DNA from: Closterium sp. Naga37s-1
Lineage: Eukaryota > Streptophyta > Zygnematophyceae > Desmidiales > Closteriaceae
Reading direction: 5' to 3'
DNA length: 64,000 bases
Assembly: GCA_947471745.1 (NCBI GenBank)
Contig: CANJKZ010000977.1
Location: 1,964,501-2,028,500, forward strand
Below the pieces are notes generated by a model that was not told where the DNA came from, made no database searches, and saw nothing but the letters and a program-made list of their open reading frames with translations. Positions 33,540 to 42,900 of this stretch are shown here, piece after piece (position 1 is the first letter of the stretch; each line of letters opens with the position of its first letter). The position numbers and the translations under genes were made by a program.

Positions 33540-34556
33540 CACTTGTCGTTGGGGAGATCAAGAAGGTTGACGACGTGTTTGAACGGGATAGGCTGTTTGA
33601 AATTCCCCAGTCCCGCCATATCGCTGGCCTCACGTCTCTTCAACTCCTCGACGTTCCCGCTTCAGCATCATGGATATCCTCCACCAACGATTTTCTCCAG
33701 AGGGTTTCCCTCGCAAAGAAATCAACGGCACATGTGTGTCGCAATACATCCTGACGTGTCGTACCTTGAATTCGTCCATGTACAACCGCCTCCCTTCAAC
33801 TGACTGCTCCTTACGCAATTCGATCATTTTTCCACGCTGGTTGCCACCGTGGCGGCAGGTGGCTTCTTCCCTTCGCACAAGCCAGTGATGCCATAGCGTT
33901 AATAAGCCAATAAGAGCCCGTGGAGATTGGCGGGAGATTTGTGGTTGGGGTGGTGCCTCAGGCCAGTAACCTGCGTGTCACCGCAGTCCAATCAGATTCA
34001 GAGCGCGTCCAACAGGCTCCCCCTGGAATCCGCCACGCTGGGCGATTACAGGACCGCCAGAGAGCATGTCTAGCCAACACAGCGGGTAGGGGAATCGAGG
34101 GCGGAAACCCCGAGGAGGTTGACGTGTGGGGGGCAACCCCACCCCCCACCCTGCCACGTCCCCCCTTCGCCTTCCTCACCTCCCCCCGATCAAGGGGATG
34201 ACACACCCAATCCACTCCCAGCTTTCCCACGGACCCACTCACCTCACTTCCCTCCCACTCACCCACCCCATCCACCCAGCCACAGCAGCAGCAGCAGCAT
34301 CAGGCGATTGGGCTGGCAGATTTGGCGCAACACGCCACGCAACCTCCGATAAGGAAAGCAGCAGCCGCCATACGAAAACCCACGCGGCGTCAATATAGGG
34401 GATCACGAAAAACTTTCAAGCTTCAAACCGTGTTGTCTTCTCGTCGCCAGTGTTTAGCAGGCTATTCTCTCCCGTTTGCACTCCGATAGCTCCTGAGGCT
34501 ACGTCGTTCATACAGCAACAGACGCCTTAGCTCTCAATAGCTTGATCAAGCTCAAT
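33540..34556. other. Intergenic, nothing recognised
   Basis: Short frames only. 34100-34280 is C-rich; a (CAG)5 run lies near 34282. The 150 bases before 34557 are probably the 5' untranslated region of the next gene. Confidence 0.5.
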
Positions 34557-35133
34557 ATGGGTCCTCCAGCTCGTACTCTAGGCACTGCAGGATCCCCGAC
34601 TTCGGCCGATTCCCGAGAGTCGACTAGGAGCTACGTGCAGATGGTGCAGCACCTTATTGAGCGTTGCCTGCTGCTCAATTTGAGCCGTGAGGAGTGCGTC
34701 GTCGCTCTAGCGAAGCACGCGGGAGTCAAGCCTGCTATCACTGCCACTGGTACGCTCTTGTGCTTCCTGCTCTCTTCACACCCACCGTTGAACTGTTCTT
34801 TAGTCTGTTGATCGCCGTCCCGTACTTCTTCCAGTTTCTGGAAGCCCACCTATCTCCAGTCGCGTCCTGCTACCATCTCGACTGACTCTCTTATTTTCTT
34901 GTTGTAATCATGATCTATTGGCAGTGTGGAATGCTTTGGAAAAGGAGAACCAGAGCTACTTCGTCGAGTATTCTAAGCAGCGGATTCGGCGACGGGCGGA
35001 GAGCCAGCGGTTGCGTGCGCAGCTCGCTAAGGACTGTGCCGAAAGAGTCTCTCAGTGCATGGACGTCTGGCGGCTGCCCGCTTCGGAGCAGAAACCCACA
35101 ACCGACGCCCTGTATTGCGTCGCCGGCTTGTAG
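34557..35133 (+). CDS. Plant-specific protein of the PF09713/TIGR01589 type, 133 aa
   Basis: Two exons, 34557-34749 and 34925-35133, joined in frame at a GT-AG intron (GTACGC donor, TTGGCAG acceptor). The core (about residues 25-80) reads YVQMVQHLIERC, SREECVVALAKHA, then VWNALEKENQSYF across the junction. This is the conserved block of the uncharacterised plant family 'plant protein 1589' (A_thal_3526). The family is predicted to be alpha-helical; no biochemical role is known to me. The C-terminal tail is basic then featureless. The ATG at 34557 is the first in frame with the domain. An upstream CTG-type start at 34542 is less likely. Confidence 0.85.
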
Positions 35134-35762
35134 GCTGTATCGGGTCGTACTATCGGAGCTCCCGATCCAATCAGGAGTCACGACCTGTCGAAACATGTAA
35201 ATATGGCCTCGCGGCCGCAATTCTTCTCCCCGTCGGGAGCCATTTCCCACCACCGTTGATGACGAGTCTCATCTGCACGGCGCGCAACAATTTCGCGGGT
35301 TGTGCTCTACTTCTTGTTGGTCGCAGTCTCGTCAAGCAGTATGTCGGATACTAATCGGGCTGGCGGCTGGAGCCATATTACTGGGGCGATCGCAGGAAAT
35401 GCCGTGCGCTGCGTTACTGACTTGGGGTTCGGCTGAATCCCGTATTAGAGTAGGCTGATTGGATTGTTTGCGAGGAGGACCCCTCTTAGATTAGGTGTGC
35501 GGTGTGCGAGGGCCTCGAGTGTGTGTATACCTAGATTGTCGGGGCCCATTCACCCCGTAGTGTGTTTTGTGTGCAGGGTTGAGAGTGCATCAGCTTGGAG
35601 TGCAGTAGTGATTCCGAGGCCAAGTTTGGCCATGGCTGCAGGTTTACGACGAGGACCTAGGAGTCGCCTCACCATCAAGTGGAGAATTAGTGTGATATAA
35701 GGTCTTGCCGGAGTGTGATTGTTTGTTGTGTGATATATTTTTTTGGCTTTAAATGTTTGTGG
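35134..35762. other. Intergenic, nothing recognised
   Basis: Downstream of the PF09713-type gene. No coding frame over 100 codons and no repeat structure was seen. Confidence 0.5.
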
Positions 35763-35766
35763 TTAA

Positions 35767-35990
35767 AGCCCGAGTCTAGAATGGCAACTTTTCAAGTTCA
35801 AGATTCTTGAACTTGAATACGCCTCCCCTCCCGTCGGCTTTTAGGTGGCTCTCCCTTCCCGTGTCCATCGCCCACGCTTACTCTGAGTGTCTCCCATGCT
35901 CTCACATGACCATCGCTTGCCCATTCCGTCGCTTTCCCAACACCTTTCAAGTTCAGTATTCTTGAAGCCTTACCATTCTAGACTCGGGCT
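35767..35990. mobile_element. 224-bp MITE with TTAA target duplication
   Basis: Inverted ends AGCCCGAGTCTAGAATGG (35767-35784) and its complement (35973-35990) are flanked by TTAA on both sides (35763-35766 and 35991-35994). A TTAA duplication is typical of piggyBac-type elements; a TTA-type PIF/Harbinger origin cannot be excluded. Inside is a near-perfect hairpin around CAAGTTCAAGATTC (35793-35815), with a related copy near the other end. No coding capacity. Confidence 0.75.
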
Positions 35991-35994
35991 TTAA

Positions 35995-37022
35995 AAGATC
36001 CGGTTCCACATGTTCTTCCTCATGCATAAACATATTTACATAACATCCATAGTTTGCCCCGCATATGTGATGATAAAACTTGGAATAAAGAATTATTTAG
36101 GAGTGAAAGTTGTGGCGTCCGTGACATGACCAACCAAACCTCTCTCCACCACACCTCTCTCCGCATGTCTAGTAATAGTCCACCAAATTTCAAGGCTCCA
36201 CCAACTGCCGCTCTACCAGGCCAGGAGTTATCGTCGCTTTACCCGATTGACGAATCAGTATCTGACACGTCAACGAGCCTTCTGTAGCCACCAGACGTGT
36301 CAATCTCTATGGTGCTTAGTGTCACATGTGCGTGCCACATCACCGTGCATGTTATCACTGGATGGGGATGCTAGATACGCATTACGATTGTTACTGGCTG
36401 AAGCCACCTTACACGTGTCAAGCTAATTCTTCAAAGCATCTGCGCCGTCGATTAGAAAGAGGTGATGGTGACCGATGGCGGGCTGATAGAGCAGGGGAGA
36501 CGCAGAATGGCTGCTGATTGGCTTCAATGTTAGCCAGAAATTCAGAATCTGTGCCGTTCAATCGACCAAATGACAATGCGTCTCTTCTCAACCGTTCGAT
36601 CGTTCCTGAATGATGAAGACTCGTGGTAGAGGTGTTGGGATCTGAGCTGTGTTCTTCCCTGCAGTGGTGTTCCGTTCAGACTCAGAGCTGTGTTCAGTCC
36701 GTGGCAGAAACATGTGCTGCTGCTTGCTTCCCCCAAGAAATGGTATCCCTGTGACTCATTTCATTACCTGCTTCACAGCGCCATTTGTGTCATCAGCAGA
36801 GCAACATGTGACCACGTCATGAAGGTACATGAACACACTTGTCTCCGTGATGTGTTTCGCTCGAATATATCCACCTCCTTTCCTCCTCCTATTCAATAAA
36901 CCGCCGCCAGATGCGCTGATTCAGCCAATTCAGATACCTCTTCCCAGATTGCCAGGGCTCCGACTGCTATCATGCTGTCTGGACGCGCGGATTGATCCAG
37001 TTTCATCATAAAACTCCCGAAT
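35995..37022. other. Intergenic region upstream of the ENT gene
   Basis: No supported gene. Presumably holds the ENT promoter; no clear TATA or initiator could be assigned. Confidence 0.5.
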
Positions 37023-39748
37023 ATGCTGACGGATCGTCTCATGGCGGACCATATCCCGGTCTCTAACGTGGCTCCGCCTGACCGATTTTACCTCGCCTAT
37101 TTCATCTTCCTGCTGCTGGGAGTCGGCTTTCTCCTCCCGTGGAATGCCTTCATCACAGCCGTTGATTACTTCTACCTGCTCTATCCGACGGCTCACGTCG
37201 CGACGCTGTTTTGCGTCGCTTACATGTTCGCCAACCTCGGAACTCTAATTCTTGTTCTATTGTGAGTAAGCGACAACACTCTCAGCTCGTTTTTAACGTA
37301 TTTTCTGACGGTGATTTTTTTTTCTTTTGAGTTGCTATATATGAAAAAATCGATTTTTGACTCGTCTCTTTTCCTTTCCAATCTTAGGTACGGCCAGCAT
37401 GTCCCCTCTCGCACGCGCATCGTCCACGGCTTCATCGCATTCACTCTCCTCGTCCTCCTCGTCCCTGCGCTCGACGCTCTTTCCGCTCCTGGCGCCACCC
37501 CTCCCAACGCCCTCCTATACACGGACAGTCCCGACGTGGCCGGTAGATCCGCCGCGTCATCGCCGCTGGCGCTGGCAATGACAGTCGCGGCGGTTGCGGC
37601 GTCGGGGGCGATAGATGCGGTGGTGCAGGGGAGCCTGTTCGGCATGGCGAGCGAGCTGCACGAGCGGTACACGCAAGCCCTCGCTGCCGGGACTAGTGTT
37701 TCAGGTATGTTGTGACGCGATCGGCGTTTCAGGTGAGACGCCACTGGCATTTCAGATACATGACGAAGCAGCATGCGACAAAGCGAGCGGTTTATCCGCC
37801 GCTGCGCCATCATACTGATTACTCGTTTGGCTCGGCGATCCGCCACTTCGCCATGCGGGTTTGACTTTGGCGCCACATGGACCGACTGGACAGGTCGTTC
37901 GTGCGGTCAGGCGCAGGCTGCGGGTGGTGGGTTGGCTTCGGCTGACCCGCTGCCCGCTCCTGCCGTGCCTGCCTGCCGACCTGTTCACTCACAACTCAAT
38001 CGCTACCACAACTTTCTAGTCGATTTGGTCAGCTGCATCCCGTCCGTGTTTGCGTCGTGATGTTAACCCGTGCTCGTGCTCTGGTTCTTGCTGCTTCTCC
38101 CGGTCCCCTTGACCCTAGCTGGACTTTGTCTCAATCATGGTTCCTCGCGTCCCGTTCCTCGTTACACCACATCCCGTTGTCACGTGCAGGCATCGTCGTA
38201 TCCGTAGTGCGCATCTTAACCAAGGCGGTTCTACCTAACACACCCACGGGCCTGCGTCTCTCCGCGCATCTCTACTTCCTGCTCTCCGCGCTCATCCTGC
38301 TCGTCTGCCTCCTCGCCTTCCGCCGCCTGCACTCGCTCCCCGTCATCGTCTTCCTCCAATCCCAGGTCGCCGCGCTCGCCGAGGCTGAGCGCCGGGCTCG
38401 GGACAAGGCTCGGCGAGCCGGGCCTGGCTCGGGCGCTGTAGCAGCAAAGGCAATCTGCCATGGTAGGAGTGGGAGAGGGGGGAAGGAAGGGACGGCGGAA
38501 GGACATGCTGGGGGAGGGCGCGCGGGGGAGAGTGTGGGGGCGGACAGACGGGCGGAGGAAGGGGAAGGGGAAGGGGAGGTTGCTGCGGAGGGGGGGTTGG
38601 CGGGTGCGGGTGAGGACGAGGCTTTAGAGCCGTTGGTGAAGCGAGAGGCGACGATAGAGGAGGAGCAGGTGATTCGGCAGCTGCTGCAGATTGAAGACGA
38701 GGCAGAGTGGTGGGAGCAGGAGCGAGCTCGAGACGTTGCATCCGCACCTGGAGAAGTAGATGGAGCAGCAGCAAGAGATGTGGGAGAAGAATCAGCAGCA
38801 GGAGCAGGAGGCACAGCAGGCGGAACAGGAGCAGCAGCAGAGACAGAAGGAGAAACAGGAGGAGAAGCAGAGTCAGTGGCTGACGTTGCTCCGCTGATGG
38901 ATGGGTGTAGCGCAAGCAGCAGCGAGATATCAGAGGTAGACGGGGAAAGAGAAGGTGGAAACTTTTCAGAAAACGCATTCTGTCAGGGCGGTAAGGTTGA
39001 ATGTGACAGTTGCAGCTCAAGCCAAACCCAGGATCACAGTCACAGGCATGCGCGTGCTCATAGTCACAGTCAGGCGATCAGCAAGGGCAGGTATTCTCAC
39101 GCTTCGGGCAAGGCAGGGAGGCGGGTGTGGGATCGGGTGGTGTCCTGGTGGGAGCACACCTTCCGGTCAGAAGAAGCCATGCTAGCTGAAGGCAGGGCCT
39201 TTTCGCTGCACGTACACGTACCCTCTATAGTCGACTCCGCTCCCTCGATATACCGCCAGCAGTGGGAAGTCATGCAGCAGATATGGCCGTACGCGGCGTC
39301 GCTCTCGATAGTGTATATAGTCACGCTTTCTATCTTTCCGGGGTTTATAGCGGAGCTCCAGTCTGACGCGCTCGGCTCGTGGTACCCCATCCTCCTTATA
39401 GGCATGTACAACGTGTTTGATTTCTTTGGGAAAATGGCACCGGTAGTGTTTCTGGTGAAGGATCTGAAGGTATTAGTGGCTTTAGTACTGGCTAGAGGGG
39501 GGTTTTACATTCTTTACCCCCTCTGTGTGTGGTGGGGCCCCCTATGGGCTCGGCATGAGGTCATTATTGCTGCTGTCACGGGGGCATTTGGGTTTACTAA
39601 CGGGCTGTTAACGAGCCTGCTTATGATGGCTGCCCCGAACCAAGTGCCTCGGGACCGAGCCGAATCGGCTGGTATGGTGATGGTGGTTTTTCTTGTGGTG
39701 GGGCTGTTCATTGGTTCTCTGCTCAGCTGGGCACGTCTGGGCTTCTAA
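37023..39748 (+). CDS. Equilibrative nucleoside transporter (ENT/SLC29 family), 704 aa
   Basis: Exons 37023-37261, 37388-37704 and 38190-39748 with GT-AG introns. Membrane carrier for nucleosides and nucleobases. TM1 (about residues 22-44) has LLLGVGFLLPWNAFI with the PWN hallmark of the family; TM2-TM6 follow through exon 2 and the start of exon 3 (SGIVVSVVRILTKA). The last five TM segments start at about residue 549 (WPYAASLSIVYIV ... NGLLTSLLMMAAP ... VVGLFIGSLLSW). Plant ENTs are about 420-450 residues; the excess is the TM6-TM7 cytosolic loop, about 300 residues here, rich in Ala/Glu/Gly with a His-rich patch (HRHARAHSHSQ). I see no intron signals that would remove the loop, but RNA could show otherwise. 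Weak donor-like repeats (GTTTCAGGT at about 37699 and 37726) follow exon 2. Confidence 0.88.
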
Positions 39749-39944
39749 TTAGATGTAACTTTTGTACATAATGTAATGTTCTGCCTGTGAGATTATTGTT
39801 CGTAGTGAAGGAGAATGAAAAAACCGGCTGCATCCGAGTAGCTACCTAGCTAGTCTATATCACTTTTGTTTTGTGGTTGCCGTGCATCTTCAAACAGTAA
39901 AATAATGTACATTTTTTGAACTATGCAGCATCTTTTGAATCAAT

Positions 39945-42900
39945 TTAAACAAGTGGCACCATCAGCTGTTCCAAAGCGTTACCTTCATCATCATCCGCAT
40001 CTCTTCCTCCTGACTCCCCACTCACTCCTCTTCCTCTCCCTCTTCCTACTGACAACCACGGCCAACAGCAGCACAGCCGGCTAGCCACCCCTCCCCCTTG
40101 CCCACTCCCCACCACACTCCCTCCCCTTCCCTCTCCCGGCCCCCACACTCCACTCAACCCCCATCCCCGACCTGCGTTCTCAGCCCCCCTTGCTCCGCTA
40201 TGGTGGGTCGTTTCGTCTTCTAGCTGCTGCTGCAACTCCTCCACTCGTTCACGCAGCTCTGCCACCCGCCTGTCTGCCGCCCGGAGCGACCGCTCTGCTG
40301 CTTCCCGGGCGGCAACTGCTGCTGCTGCCAGCTCATCACGTGATGTCAGCATGGCTTGTGCCTCCTCTGCTGCCCTCTGCCACTTCTCTGCTTCACCCTC
40401 CAATGTAAGAAGCTGGAGGAGGGGATTTAGGAGGAGTTGAATGCGGTTGAGAGTGAATGGCTTGTGCCTCCTCTGCTGCCCTCTGGGCATCTGTGTGAGT
40501 GTGCGTGCGTGTGCGTGTCCGTGTGTGCGCCCAGCCCTCTAATGCAATCAGTCTACCCCCTCTTCCCTCACCTGCCTCCCTCTTCCCTCACCTGCCTCCC
40601 TCTTCCCTCACCTGCCCTCCCTCTTCCCTCACCTGCCCTCCCTCTTCCCTCACCTGCCTCCCTCTTCCCTCACCTGCCCTCCCTCTTCCCTCACCTGCCC
40701 TCCCTCTTTCCTCACCTGCCCTCCCTCTTCCCTCACCTGTCCGCGCCACAGCACTCCCCGCTGCTGCCTCCTCCTTGGCCGACTCCCGCCATCTGTATTG
40801 TCACTCCCCAAACCCCTCTCCCTTACTTGCAAAATAGCTTCACCCCCACCCCCCTTCCCTCACCTGCCCTCCCCCTTCCCTCACCTTCCCTCCCCCTTCC
40901 CTCACCTGTCCGCGCATCTCCTCCATCTCTTCAGCCACAGCACTGCCCGCTGCTGCCTCCTCCCTTGCTGCCCGTGTGCCATGTGTATTTCCCCACCCAT
41001 CACCCTCCCTTCTTGCAGAACAACTTCACCCCTACCCCTCTGCCCTCACCTGCCCTTGCATCTCCCCCATCTCTTCCGCCACTGCACTGCCCGCTGCTGC
41101 CTCCTCCTTGGCCTCCCTGTGCCATGTGTATTTCCCCTCCCACCACCCCCCCCCTCTTGCAAAACAACTTCACCCGTACCCCTCTTCGCTCTTCCACCTG
41201 ACCCCTCTGCCCTCACCTGCCCGCGCATCTCCTCCATCTCTTCAGCCACTGCACTCCCCGCTGCTGCCTCCTCCTTGGCCTCGCGTGTACCATGTGTAAT
41301 GCCCTCCCACTCCTGCCCCTTCTTGCAAAATAGCTTCACCCTTACGCTTCTATGCTCACCTCCCCACCCCCCTTCCTCACCTGCTCGCGCATCTCCTCCA
41401 TCTCTTCAGCCACTGCACTGCCCGCTGCTGCCTCCTCCTTAGCCGCCTCCCGCCATCTGCCCGCCTCTGCTTCACACTCTGACAGGCTGGCTTGGAGTGC
41501 CGCAATCTGAGGGTGGGTGTGGGGGAAAGTGGGTGGGGCGATGTGGGGGAGCATTTGGCCTGATTCTCCCTTTGATTAGAGCAATAAAATCACCTCATCA
41601 CAATGTCACACGGCCGGATCCTTCGGAGAATTCTCAGAATTGTCACATGGTCGTGAGAGAATGGCAGGTGAGCAAACTCCCTGCTTTTCTCCCTTTCTAC
41701 TCAAATCACTGCACCACCTCCCCCTCCTTTCCACCCCCCCACTTCACCCCCACTTTCCCTCCCCCCAGTCGTCCTCCACACACTCACCTGCTCTGCTGCC
41801 CGCGCCCCCTCCCTCTGCAACCCCTCAAGCGCCTCTTTCAGTCGCCTCCCCGCTTCCCTCTCCTTATTCCCTCGCCTGGGGAACCCCCTCCCCAACACCG
41901 CCCCCACAGATGCTCACCTGCTCTGTCGCCCTCGCCCCCTCCCTCTGCAATCCCTCCAACGCCTCTTTCAGTCGCCTCCCCGCTTCCCTCTCCTTGCGCA
42001 ATGCCCCTTCCACCTGCTGCAACTCGTGCCTGTGGGGGAACGCAGGGGGCGAGGGAGGGGGAGAGGGAAGGGTGGACGGGTGGACGGGTACAAGGGTGGG
42101 TGGGAAGGGGAGTAAGGTGCAATCGCCCCTCCAACGCCTCTCTCAATCTCCTCCCCGCATCCCTCTCCTTGCGCAATGCCCCTTCCACCTGCTGCACCTC
42201 GTGCCTGGGGCAGGGGAGGAAGGAGGAGGAAGGGTTATACAGGGGATGGTAGACAGGCGTGGGAAGGGGATTGCTTTAGCATACCATCCCAGTAGACATT
42301 GCCTCCCGCCTTCCCTCTCCTTGTGCAATGCCCCTTCCACCTGCTGCAACGCGCGCCTGTGCGGGAACGCAGGGGGCGAGGGAATGGGAAAGGGACGGGT
42401 GGAAGGGTGGAAGGGTGGGTGGGAAGGGGAGTAAGGTGCAATCGCCCCTCCAACGCCTCTCTCAGTCGCCTCCCCGCTTCGCTCTCCTTGCGCAATGCCC
42501 CTTCCGCCTGCTGCACCTCGTGCCTGTGCGGGAACACAAGGGGCGAGGGAAGGGGGAGAGGGACGGATAGACGGGTGGGTGGGAAGGGGAGTAAGGTGCA
42601 ATCGCCCCTCCTACGCCTCTTTCAGTCGCCTCAAAGCTCCCCTTTCCTTGCGCAATGCCCCTTCCGCCTGCTGCAACTCGTTTCTGGGGGGATCAAGGGG
42701 GGGAGGATAGAGGGGCGTATGGGGGATGGGTGCGAGCTTAAGGGCGTGTTCTAAACACCACAAAGCATTCGAACCACATGAACCTTGGTGCAGTTCATTT
42801 TGCATTCACTAATTCTTCCATTCGGTTTCTTCCAAGAGTGGGGTATCTTTGATGCAATACCCTCGAAATTCACCCCTTCCATCTCCTCTAGACCTCGACC

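Noticed and set aside
37699..37760. Three GTTTCAGGT-like motifs after ENT exon 2, possible donor echoes
   Set aside because: Motifs are only about 9 bp and diverge at once; too weak to call an echo.
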